Assembly (NCBI GenBank): GCA_009617715.1
Contig: VTFK01000002.1
Span: 806,001-870,000 of the forward strand
From: Plectrocnemia conspersa
Lineage: Eukaryota > Arthropoda > Insecta > Trichoptera > Polycentropodidae
DNA: 64,000 nt
Direction of reading: 5' to 3'
Shown here: in pieces, positions 24,623 through 36,905 of the stretch
Layout of the letters: each line of letters begins with the position of its first letter
Position numbering within the stretch: the first letter of the stretch is position 1
Translations under genes and position numbers: made by a program
The notes under the pieces: model-generated
Told to the model about the DNA's origin: nothing
The model's database searches: none
Seen by the model: the letters and a program-made list of their open reading frames with translations, nothing else

Positions 24623-25210
24623 TTAATATACATTTTCATAAATTTTCGAGAGAGAGAGAGAACTTTTAAAGAGAAAATATTTATTATAAAAACAATATTG
24701 GCTTCCGTCAATTTGTTTCTTATAAAAATAAAATAAAAATTGTGCGTGTGACCGGGTTTTAACTTGAAATCTCACAAATACATAGAAATAGCATAAACGC
24801 AGTGCAATGCTGTGTTCACACCAACTTCTTAATTCGTCTATAACAGCATCTTTCCCGCAGAGAATTGAATGAGATATTTCCGCCTTCATCCGCTTCGTTC
24901 TGCATTTGCATGCACCTATCGCGTTTATCGCGCGATTTGAGCGTTTAAGCGAAATAAAGTGTAGGAAATACGCTGAAGGATCGTTTCGGTTCCCTATTTC
25001 TCTCGTACACCGCTGCCGCTTTGTTTTGCATCTTCCAGTGGACGCTTGGGAAATGACCCAGTTCCGAGAGCGCACGTTCCTACCCCATAGCTATTAAGCA
25101 CCGCGCCTGGAAGAAACGAACGACAAAGAGGTCGCAAACGTGGCCCGAGAGTTTCCAGGGTCTGAATACGAATTCGGTTCGATACGACTGACGTGCCGTG
25201 GCTTTAATAG
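24623..25210. other. GC-richer island with 150-codon open frame
   Basis: The minus strand is open from ATG 25075 to 24623 (150 codons). The encoded sequence is Cys/Arg-rich at its start and becomes Phe/Tyr/Lys-rich, with no domain I recognise, no splice context and simple-repeat GAGA at its 3' end (24648-24660). The island continues to 25210 (CCGAGAGTTTCCAGGG). I read it as a probable non-coding conserved block rather than a gene, but a single-exon gene is not excluded. Confidence 0.3.
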
Positions 25211-25505
25211 AGCCAATAGTTTTATACGCTGGTGTGTATGTAGTATGTAATATACATGTATATTGTATATATATATACGGAGATAAACCGCACCCGATGA
25301 AAGGTATGGCGTTATTGGCCGTGTGATGGAAGAGCGGATAGCTACTCGGTACAGGGTGTATAAAAAATAATTTAAAATAGCTATACAGCCAATAAAATAA
25401 TACATACAATGCTTTTTTAAATATGATATAGGAACATTCCTCAAAGTGTGTTTCCCAACAATTGCTTCTTTGATGTTGTTTTTCAGTTAAATATTCTGTA
25501 GATTG

Positions 25506-25551
25506 TTAGCATACATATAATTTTATAAAAATAAAATTATGTGTATGCTAA
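25506..25551. repeat. near-perfect 21-bp hairpin
   Basis: Arms 25506-25526 and 25531-25551 (TTAGCATACA... / ...TGTATGCTAA) are reverse complements with one T:G mismatch and an AAAA loop. Confidence 0.9.
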
Positions 25552-25559
25552 TAAATCGC

Positions 25560-27290
25560 AAGACTATGGCTGTCAATGAACATCAGTGGTCACCGATACA
25601 CGAGATCAGTGCATTAGTGTGGTTTCGCAAATTATTTTTATAATATTTTTTAGTATTAAAATAATAATAGATTTGCAGTCTTATATGTATTTCTTTAAGA
25701 TTACTAGTAAAAGATTTATCATATATTATTCTTATAGCTTTATTTTGAATAACTAATTTATAATAATATAGTATTACTGGTGTAACTCCACACCGAGCAG
25801 AAATATGTTAAAATGTGTAATTTTTGTTTTTAATTTACACGTTCTTTCTAATAAATATTGGTCTAAGGACCGCAATGGCGGCATGCCCTTTAGAGAAAAG
25901 TTCTAAAATGTGTTTTTTAAAATAAGACATGGAGTCCAGGTATAAGCTCAGGTATTTAAAGCTTATTTTCCAATTTACGATACTGCCCTCTACATTTAAG
26001 AGACGTGGTGGTACAGTTTAAAATAATTATTGCCTTTGTTTAAATTCGATTGATTTTATTTTTATTTACTATCAAAATATGTATTTAAGTTTTCAAAAGA
26101 TAGATGTAATTTATTTGTGAATGATTTTAGAATAATATTATTTTATTTGTATATAAGTGAATAGTAAATAAATTATTATACAGAGATATTCAAATATTTA
26201 AGATAATACACCTACATGTGTATGTATGATACATACATAGACAAATGAAGGATTTAAAGGACCGTTTTATTCATCCGCAATAAACCAAAAATTAAAAAAT
26301 TACAGCTAGTGCAATTTTTATTTAATATAGACAAACTAAGTATAGAATTTAACTTAAATACAAAATTATTTGAAGATAAAGATTTCTCATAAATAAATTA
26401 GATACTGTATTTTTACCACAAAGACAATTTTTCTCGATTTAGGTATTCGTATAATTAAAAAAGCTAATTTCAGTTTATATAATTACAGATACATGGACAT
26501 TTTTAATTTTAAAGTAAGGTTATTTTATTGTCACTTTGTTTAATTTCACTATTATTTGTGATACTTAATGAATATAAAAACATTACCAAAATTTAAATAA
26601 AACACATTTGTACTATGTATATATTATTAATTACACAAATTAATGCAAAAAATATTTATTTTAGTGTTCTGTGTTCTAAAAATATGATTATGGTATTTAC
26701 TTTTAAATTATAATTCAGAATTCATTCCTAAAAAATCGATAATAATGAAGTATGAATATTTTTGCTGTTTTGAAATACAATAGTTAAGCAAACACGATAA
26801 TTAATTGTTTCAATTGCTTACCAATTTTAATGAATTTACTTGCAAGATGATATCATAGGATTAGACAATTATTATTTTATTAACTCTAAGCTAAATGACA
26901 AGGGTTTGGTTCTATATACAATATGTAAACTAATTTATCATTTGACATCCTAAAGCGAGGAAAACAATAACCAACATAAAGGTTAACATATTAAGGTTAC
27001 TACGATTTCCATAAGTCAATACTTTAAATTTCTATCAAGAACAATATGATATATTGAGATTATAGTTTCAGTGATACGTAGTGTTTGGTGACAAGGGTTA
27101 CTGTATATACATATTATACGCATATACATATGTATGTATGTAGAAACACTACTAATGTGTATGTAGGGTTTTTTAATAATTCTAAATACATAATATTTAC
27201 TCTAATAATGATCTAATATGTGCTTTAAGCTCACATAATTTTAGAATTAAATCACAAAGTACTAGAAAATAAGTTAATAGAATATAAATC
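25560..27290. other. AT-rich noncoding DNA
   Basis: Nothing recognised on either strand. Confidence 0.6.
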
Positions 27291-27299
27291 ATCGTCTTG

Positions 27300-27625
27300 T
27301 AGGCTCATTTTAGCGTATGTTTGCTCTCATCTGGCGATAAGAGGGCGCAGAGCTCGCTGCCGTCATTACAAGATGCAAATGCGGGATATCAATGTAGTAG
27401 AGGCAGTATGGCTGATTTTATCGGGCCGAACGGCCCTTTAGCCGCTCGAGAACGAATTCAATGGGGTCCGCCATTTGGGTTTGCTGAAACGGCGTCAATA
27501 AGTGAAAATCACGCTTGACTCTCTACTCCCTCATGGGAATTAAAATGAATGTTTTCCGAGAGAAAATATACTTTTGATCCGATAGCGCCGGATGCTGTCG
27601 GCGCATTGAAGTGCTTCGAAAATTT
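27300..27625. other. GC-richer island
   Basis: About 325 bases clearly richer in G, C and CpG than the flanks. Contains GGGCCGAACGGCCC (6-bp arms, 2-base centre) near 27423. The 65-codon plus frame has no family resemblance. Candidate conserved regulatory element. Confidence 0.35.
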
Positions 27626-27639
27626 TATGAACTCATTCA

Positions 27640-30600
27640 TACATACTATATAGATATCAGTGTCGAGGCGTTTATATAAGCTGTGAAACCATCGCTTCCA
27701 ATTTTACATGTTATGAATTAATATATACGTTAATAAGTGATAATTAATATACATATATTGTTTGTTAACATTCACATGTTTTATATTAGGTTAATTCATT
27801 TACTTAAATTTAAAAAATAAATTTATTATATAACTTTCGTTAAATAAATTCTCGCATTTTCACAGTTTTTGTTCTTAATTAAAATATATTTTAGTTATAA
27901 ACTTGTACAGTTAGACATTTACTAAATTTTTTATATAAATAGCGAAATACTCCTTTATGAAATATAAATTTAAATCTCAAACATTCTTACAGGCTTACAC
28001 ATTCTTTTCTCATTTAGCATACTTTTCATTTCTTTGTTATGCAAAACTTGCAATCCATTTATTTTAACTTCTCTCACTAAAAAAGTAATGTTTCAGAGAA
28101 TTTTGAATGTGATATAACAATAACATTAAAAATGTTTATCTGTAATGTAGCTTAATTTAGCTTTTAAACAATCGTTGTAAAAAATACTATTATTATATTG
28201 TAGAACAAGACTTTTAAATGCATATAAATCGAATTATTGTTTCTTTGTAACAAAGAACAGTATAATTAAATGGAATTAGAAAATAATAATATTTTCAAGC
28301 TATGTTTTTGATTGAACTTTATTTGAAATACAAATATAATACTGTAATTAGTGATGAGCTTATCACCTGGAATTTCTTAATAGTTCGATTATTATGTTAA
28401 TCTTACTCTTGGATAAAATACCTAAATGTATTGATTATGTTTATTTGGTAAATATGTTTTAAATATTACTATTAGATTACCTCAAAAATTTTTTTAGGTT
28501 TTTTAGACATTCAAAGTATATTTTTAAAATTTTCTCTAAATTATAATTTATTTTTTGATTTTTTTAATATATAACTCATATTCGAAGAAAATGTTTAACA
28601 ATAATTGTAAATTATGTACTATATTAATAAATATATATTATACTAGAACTACTGAAAATATTTATTATATTTTTATCAAAGTGTCTTCTATATATTAAAT
28701 AATCTTTCAACCAATCTCTCTCTGTCAAATTTAAAAAAACTCATGTATTTGCTTATTCATTTGTCTGCAGTTTTATTTTTTCATATTTAATAAAATTCAA
28801 AAATTGATACGTTTTTATACCGCGAGTGAGCAACCTTGCTCAGCGATCGAGAGTCTCATAAAAAATATTATTATTAAACGATCAACGTATTTTCTTTTGC
28901 ACTTTTTTTCTTTTGCAGAATTTGTGAATGCGTACATATTTATAACGGTTATGTTATTATTTGCCAAAAACAGCGAAAATTTTATAACAGCAAAAATTCC
29001 GATCATAGATGATCAATATACACATATACGTATATTTAAGTTGGATTTAAAAGTAAATATATTCAACACTCAAACAATTATCTATGCTTACAATTTTCGC
29101 TATGTGGAGTTTTCATGTGCGCAATTTTTGTTTGCGCAATAATCCAGTCACCATTTACAACGCAGGAACAAGACTACACATCTTGCACAACAGCAGCTCA
29201 AATTAACAAAAAGCATATGTTTTACAGACTTACTAACGCTAATTAGTAAATCTGTTAGACTAAACGTAATATTTGTTATTAATATTATTATGTAGTAATT
29301 TACATAAAATAATAAATTAATTTTATTGATATTAACAATTTCTCTCACGACGTATCTCGATAAGCATAGAACTTTTTGATAATGATTAATTATCAAAATT
29401 ACATGTAATACCTAAAAAAATGAAAGTAATTACAAATATTTGTGTGTCCCTAATAATAAAGAAAAATAAAACGATACACATTACTTGTTTTTAGGAAATT
29501 ATATTTTCGACTTAGATGAATACCAAAATTGCGTTTAAAATAATTTGGACTTTTATGATTAATATTGATATTTTCTACTATTTTAATTGTAAAAAGTAAA
29601 AAAATTACTATTTTCGAATATATAATGTAATTGTACAGATACGAAGTTAACAGACAATTTTGAAAAAATGTACCGCAAATGGCCGCCGCGTCGTTTCTTT
29701 GTGGCTTTCATCGCTAATTGAATTTATATGTCGGTCTGCGTACCCTGCAAATCAAATTACAATGTTTACTGTCTTCATTGTCTGCTGCCACAAATAAAAA
29801 TGCCCTTCCTTGGTCGCAGGCCTTTAATTGCCTGCGGAAAGAAACTCAGCACTCAACAAATCACCACAAAATTATACTACGATTGGTTATTTATACATAT
29901 GTCTAACGAATGCTTTAATATAAACATTTTAATTTTAAACTAATTGTAATTTTTTAATAAATATTATCAAATTAAATTTGTATCTAAATAAATATGAATA
30001 ATCAAATAAATTTAACACTTAAGTAAGTAAACTTTAATATGGCAACGATTTTAATATTTTTACTTACACTTACACACACAAAAATTGCTTAGCAAGTAAG
30101 GGATAAAATAGTGGATTGAATTTTGAAACTAATACCATTCTTATTTAAAGATAGTAATGTGTCTTTTGTGGCTTTACTGCAAAAAAATACAGGACTAAAT
30201 TCATAATAATTTTATTGCTGGACTACTGGTTTTTAATAAATTAGGTATATAATATTTTATTAGCAAATAATGAAAACGTAAGCTAAGGATGTTTCATGGT
30301 GAATATAAATGCGAGATATATGCTAAAATTAAACTTTTTATTTGCTTCAAAGCTCAAAATTCATGAATGAAAAATGCAAAATTGGACAACAATAGACGCG
30401 CTAACCAAATGAAAGAAGTTAGGGAAATCAAATCTAAGTCAATTTTCCTTGCAAAGATAAAAAACACCCCATATACTAAATATATAATTATGGGTATAAA
30501 AATGATGTATATGTATTTTAGAAAATATTTGTAAATTAAATTATTATTATTTTTTATTAGACATACGATTATTCTATATTTTTTATCATAAATATGAAAT

Positions 30601-31130
30601 TTTTGTAAATTAAAAATGATATTGTTTAATATAAATAATTTATATTAGCTAAAAAATAATTATTAGATAAAAAATAAATTATAGTAAAAAAAAAAATTTT
30701 AAGAAATACATCAAGGAAACATGATTTTAATTATACATAAATGACAAATGTTGTAATTGTGGTTCTGAAGATACATTTATCTGCGAATGATGGACTGATA
30801 TATCGTGTAAATATATACATAGATAATATATAAATATTAAAATCAATAAAGAAATATATATATAGTGTTTTAATTAAACATATCTTTAGATGAGTTATTT
30901 AAATAAATTAAAAGTTGTAGTAAAAATTGCTTGATGCTAAATATTAAATAGTAATACTCATATATTAAAAATAAATTTTATCTACTAACCTAGTACTGAA
31001 AAATATCAAAGCTAGGACTATTGTTTTAATTTTATGATTTTATAATCTGATTATTTGATAATGGTATATAGCCACGTTACATATTCAAAATTTACCATCG
31101 CATATTATCAAACTATTTGATTACCCAAAT
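27640..31130. other. AT-rich noncoding DNA with minor island at 29660-29850
   Basis: No gene. The 29660-29850 patch (GGCCGCCGCGTCGTTTC, GGTCGCAGGCC) is GC-richer and open in two overlapping frames without resemblance to known proteins. Confidence 0.5.
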
Positions 31131-31134
31131 GTGA

Positions 31135-31740
31135 ATTTAAAGGTTAATGCCGCGTGAAATTCGGCATACCCTAGCGAGCTCTCCCACATTGTACGAGAGT
31201 TTAGTTCACAACTATATGGCACACGAAGCGTGCTAAATGAAAATGGGATAATCGTTAAATTTGGCCGGAAAATTTAGACCGAGGCAATAAATATCCGAAA
31301 GCACGACGATACACTTTCTTCCTATCTACCTACCTGCCCGAGGTTTCCTGGTTCTGCGACCAGAATTAATCGGCGGCAAGGGGAGGATTTGCACAGGGCT
31401 TCCAGTTCAGAAGTAAGCCGATTTATAATATTATACCAAAAATAACACCACCAGAAGGCGAGCTGTGGCGAGAGTGTCTTGAGATATCTCATGGCGCTGC
31501 CTGAAGGCGCATTTTATTCGCATCATCATCATTACAAAGTTTTATCAGGATCTTACGACTCAATCGTAGGAGGAGTGTTTTCCACCCCCGGAGAGAGCAC
31601 CCCTTTTGGTTGGTAATTTATGTTGGCAGCTGCAGGAAAAGCGCAGGTTTTCCAGAAGGCGTACTCCCGACGCCACCGTGGGTGTTTGAGGCCCACACCC
31701 GGTACGAGCTCACACGCCAGGGATCGACAACCATGCAGTT
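31135..31740. other. largest GC-richer island, candidate regulatory block
   Basis: About 600 bases with balanced composition between AT-rich flanks of more than 1 kb. It contains CATCATCATCATTA, GGCGGCAAGGGGAGG, CCTACCTACCTGCCC and many CpGs. No frame stays open through it and there is no exon-like signal, so a non-coding role is more likely. Confidence 0.4.
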
Positions 31741-31749
31741 ATTTCACTA

Positions 31750-33055
31750 AAAAATATTTTGAATATAATGTTGTTAAAACTTTTTTGAATATAAGACTAT
31801 TAAATAAATACGTTTTGAGTAGTACCTCGTTTAATTAGTTTTTTATAATTCGCTAAAAGTTTTTTCACATTTTTAAAAGCACGTGTGATCAGATTTGTCG
31901 ACAATTTATCTGAGCTAAGCAATTTTTCAACAGTATTTGTATAGCTATCATGATAATTCCATAAGCTTATACCAGATTCTTATATAGTCTGATAGACGAT
32001 GTCTGCAACTGTATTAAAATAATATAATTCATTTAAAAACATAAAATAGCTTATTTCACTATTACAATTGTACATATTATAAAATATAGTTTTTTCAATC
32101 TACAGTTTTATTATATAGTAAGCTATGGAACGAAAAGTAATAAACACGTTTTTCCAAGTTTTCGCGTTGTTGATATTTGAATAAAGACAGAGAACATCCT
32201 CTAACCTTGATCTGTAACAAATAGGAAAACTAGGGGCTGCGTATTATATATATATTTAATATAAAAAAAATGCAACAGATGCTACGAAAAATATTTATAA
32301 TATTTATGGCAACATTTTTTGACATAATATCAGATAATACTAAAAATATTAAAAAATAAATCTGGTTTTAATTTCATTGTTGAACCACAAAATAAAATCA
32401 ATATAAATTATCATACTAACTTAAATAAAAGCATCTTCAACGGTTATCATCAAATAATTATCAAAAGAGGTCAGTATTTCTTAGTTTACTACCCAAAGAT
32501 GTTTTAAAATATAAACAGGAGCTATAGAGAGGGTGTTTGGTTTCCTCGTGAATAAACCGATCATTACAAAGTAACAAGGTTTATTATATGTACTCTGTTT
32601 TTAAAAAAAACCATTAAAGCCATTTTTCAAAAATATAAATTAGGATTGCATATATAAATATTTTTGTAAGAATTTTTATTGTGAGTGGATTTTTAAAGAT
32701 TATGGTAGGATTACAATCTATTTAAAAACAAGGTAAAACAGTAACTACATATTGTAAAATAAATTTTTACCTTAATTAAAAGTTGCTTTAAATGAAAAAT
32801 ACCAAACGTTAAATTTAGTCCAGTTCAATTATGACATGTTTTGTTTATTAAAACATTTTTTTGAAAAAAACAAAAGAAATCGACTATTTTTGTTTATTAA
32901 TATTTAAAACATTTTTTTAATCAAATGCAGTATTAATCTATAATAAATGTAAAAAAAACTATAAAACAATAAACCATAATTTATATAATAAAAATCATAA
33001 ATACTAAAAATGCTATCAAAGTTTTATTGTTTATTAAACATATTTTAAGCAACGT
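31750..33055. other. AT-rich noncoding DNA
   Basis: Nothing recognised. Confidence 0.6.
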
Positions 33056-33059
33056 GTTA

Positions 33060-36000
33060 TATATACGAAAGTTATTTAAAACGTTACTTCTGCATAGAAG
33101 CTTTTAACTAGGTCTATAAAATTCGCAGTTTGCATAAAACAAAAAATGATTGAATGCAAAGTTGTGTATTACATTGAGTTCTATAAAAAGTTCAAAGAAA
33201 GTGTTTATCCAAATTTACTTTTACATAAGTTATTTAAGACGTTAACTTCTGCATAGAAACTTTTAACTGGGTCGATGAAATTCGCAATTTGCTAAAAACT
33301 AAAATGTTTAAATGCAAAGTTGTGTATTACATTGAGTTCTATAAAAAGTTTAAAGCAAGTGTATATCTAACTTTACTTTTACGAAAGTTATTTGAGACGT
33401 TAACTTCTGCATAGGAACTTTTAACTGGGTCGATAAAATTCGCAATTTGCATAAAACTAAAAATGTTTTAATGCAAAGTTGTGTATTACATTGAGTTCTA
33501 TAAAAAGTTTAAAGCAAGTGTTTATCTAACTTTACTTTTACGAAAGTTATTTGAGACGTTAACTTCTGCATAGGAACTTTTAACTGGGTCGATAAAATTC
33601 GCAATTTGCATAAAACTAAAAATGTTTGAATGCAAAGTTGTGTATTACATTGAGTTCTATTAAAAGTTTAAAGTAAGTGTTTATCTAACTTTATTTTTAC
33701 GAAAGTTATTTGAGACGGTAACTTCTGCATAGGAGCTTTTAACTGGGTCGATAAAATTCGCAATTTCCATAAAACTAAAAATGTTTTAATGCAAAGTTGT
33801 GTCTCACATTGAGTTCTATAAAAAGTTCTAAGCAAGTGTTTATCTAACTTTACTTTAACAAAAGTTATTTGAGACGTTAACTTCTGCATAGGAGCTTTTA
33901 ACTGGGTCAATAAAATTCGCAATTTGCATAAAACTAAAAATGTTTAAATGCAAAGTTGTGTCTTACATTGAGTTCTATAAAAAAATCTATGCAAGTGTCT
34001 ATGTAACTTTACTCTTACAAAAGTTATTTGAGACGTTAACTTCTGCATAGGAACTTTTAACTGGGTCAATACAATTCGCAATTTGCATAAAACTAAAAAT
34101 GTTTGAATGCAAAGTTGTGTCTTACATTAAGTTCTATAAAAAGTTCTAAGCAAGTGTTTATCTAAATTCACTCTTACGAAAGTTAATTGATACGTTAACT
34201 TTTGCATAGGAACTTTTAACTGGGTCGATAAAATTCGCAATTTGCATAAAACTAAAAATGTTTTAATGCAAAGTTGTGTATTACATTGAGTTCTATAAAA
34301 AGTTTAAAGCAAGTTTTTAGCTAACTTTACTTTTACGGAAGTTATTTGAAACGTTAACTTTTGCATAGGAGCTTTTAACTGGGTCGATAAAATTCGCAAT
34401 TTGCATAAAACGTAAAATGTTTGAATGCAAAGTTGTGTATTACAATGAGTTCTATAAAAAGTTTAAAGCAAGTGTTTATCTAACTTTAATTTTACGGAAG
34501 TTATTTGAGACGTTAACTTCTGCATAGGAACTTTTAACTGGGTCGATAAATTCCGCAATTTGCATAAAACTAAAAAATGTTTTAAATGCAAAGTTGTGTA
34601 TTACATTGAGTTCTAAAAAAAGTTTTAAAGCAAGTGTTTATCTAACTTTACTTTTACGAAAGTTATTTGAGACGTTAACTTCTGCATAGGAGCTTTTAAC
34701 TGGGTCGATAAAATTCGCAATTTGCATAAAACTAAAAATGTTTAAATGCAAAGTTGTGTCTTACATTGAGTTCTATAAAAAGTTTTAGTAAAGTGTTTAT
34801 CTAACTTTACTTTTACGAAAGTTATTTGAGACGTTAACTTATGCATAGGAACTTTTAACTGGGTCGATAAAATTCGCAATTTGCATAAAACTAAAAATGT
34901 TTGAATGCAAAGTTGTGTATTACATTGAGTTCTATAAAAAGTTCTAAGAAAGTGTTTATCTAACTTTACTTTACGAAAGTTATTTAAGACGTTAACTTCT
35001 GCATAGGAGCTTTTAACTGGGTCGATAAAATTCGCAATTTGCATAAAACTAAAAATGTTTAAATGCAAAGTTGTGTCTTACATTGAGTTCTATAAAAAGT
35101 TCTAAGCAAGTGTTTATCTAACTTTACTCTTACGAAAGTTATTTGAGACGTTAACTTCTGCATAGGAACTTTTAACTGGGTCGATAAAATTCGCAATTTG
35201 CATAAAACTAAAAATGTCTTAATGCAAAGTTGTGTATTACATTGAGTTGTATAAAAAGTTTAAAACAAGTGTTTATCTAACTTTACTTTTACGAAAGTTA
35301 TTTGAGACGTTAACATCTGCATTGGAACTTTTAACTTAGTCGATATAATTCGCAATTTGCATAAAACTAAAAATGTTTTAATGCAAAGTTGTGTATTACA
35401 TTGAGTTCTATAAAAAGTTTAAAGCAGGTGTTTATCTAACTTTACCTTCACGGAAGTTATTTGAGACGTTAACTTCTGCATAGGAACTTTTAACTGGGTC
35501 GATAAAATTCGCAATTTGCATGAAACTAAAAATGTTTGAATGCAAAGTTGTGTATTACATTGAGTTCTATAAAAAGTTGAAAGCAAGTGTTTATCTAACT
35601 TTACTTTTACGAAAGTTATTTGAGACGTTAACTTCTGCATAGGAGCTTTTAACTGGGTCGATAAAATTCGCAATTTGCATAAAACTAAAAAATGTTTGAA
35701 TGCAAAGTTGTGTATTACATTGAGTTCTATAAAAAGTTTAAAACAAGTTTTTAGCTAACTTTACTTTTACGGAAGTTATTTGAGACGTTAACTTCTGCAT
35801 AGGAACTTTTAACTGGGTCGATAAAATTCGCAATTTGCATAAAACTAAAAATGTTTGAATGCAAAGTTGTGTCTTACATTGAGTTCTATAAAAAGTTCTA
35901 AGCAAGTGTCTATCTTACTTAACTTTTACGAAAGTTATTTAAAACGTTAACTTCTGCATAGGAGCTTTTAGCTGGGTCGATAAAATTCGCAATTTGCATA

Positions 36001-36905
36001 AAACTAAAAATGTTTGAATGCAAAGTTGTGTCTTACATTGAGTTCTATAAAAAGTTTTAAGCAAGTGTTCACCTAACTTAACTTTTACAAAAGTTATTCG
36101 AGACGTTAAATTCGGCATAGGAACTTTTAACTGGGTCGATAAAATTCGCAATTTGCATAAAACTAAAAATGTTTTAATGCAAAGTTGTGTATTACATTGA
36201 GTTCTATAAAAAGTTTTAAGCAAGTGTTTATCTAACTTTACTTATACGAAAGTTATTTGAGACGTTAACTTCTGCATAGGAGCTTTTAACTGGGTCAATA
36301 AAATTCGCAATTTGCATAAAACTAAAAATGTTAGAATGCAAAGTGTTGTCTTACATATAGTTCAATAAAAAGTTCAAAGAAAGTGTTTATCTAACCTAAC
36401 TTTTACGAAAGTTATTTGAGACGTTAACTTCTGCATAGGAACTTTTAACTGGGTCGATAAAATTCGCAATATGCATAAAACCAAAAATTTTTGAATGCAA
36501 AGTTGTTTCTTACATTGAGTTCTATAAAAAGTTCTCACAAAGTATGTATCTAACTTTAATTTTACGGAAGTTATTTGAGACGTTAACTTATGCATTGGAG
36601 ATTTTAACTGGCTCGATAAAATTTGCAATTTCTATAAAATGGCAAATGTTTGAATGCAAAGTTGTGTATTACATTGAGTTCTATAAAAAGTTCTAAGAAA
36701 GTATTTATCTAACTTTATTATTTTGGATGTTATTTAAGTCGTTAACTTATGCATAGGAGATTTTAACTGGCTTGATAAAAGTTGCAAATTCTATAAATTG
36801 GCAAATGTTTAAATGCAAAGTTGTGTATTACATCGAGTTCTATAAAAAGTTTTTAGAAAGTATTTATCTAACTTAAATTTTACGGAAGTTATTTGAGACG
36901 TTAAC
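33060..36905. repeat. 159-bp satellite array, about 24 monomers
   Basis: The landmark TAACTTCTGCATAGG recurs at 33084, 33243, 33401, 33560, 33719, 33878, 34037, 34196, 34355, 34514, 34676, 34835, 34993, 35152, 35311, 35470, 35629, 35789, 35948, 36107, 36266, 36425, 36584, 36743 and 36902, i.e. 159 bp with rare 1-3 base drift. Each monomer also has TTTTAACTGGGTCGATAAAA, TTCGCAATTTGCATAAAAC, GCAAAGTTGTGTATTACATT, GAGTTCTATAAAAAGTT. Central copies are most alike; outer copies (33.1 and 36.6-36.9 kb) are most diverged. Because 159 is 53 codons, the minus strand can stay open over one to two monomers; this reads as by-product, not as coding. The array stops abruptly at 36905 where another element is inserted. 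Confidence 0.97.

Noticed and set aside
24623..25075. 150-codon minus-strand frame as a gene
   Set aside because: No recognisable domain, composition drifts from Cys/Arg-rich to Phe/Tyr/Lys-rich, and it coincides with a GC-richer island that is open on both strands. Kept only as an island.
33668..36628. Repeated minus-strand open frames of 84-108 codons in the satellite
   Set aside because: They arise because the 159-bp monomer is exactly 53 codons. They are broken in several monomers, lack starts in context, and the encoded repeat resembles no protein family.
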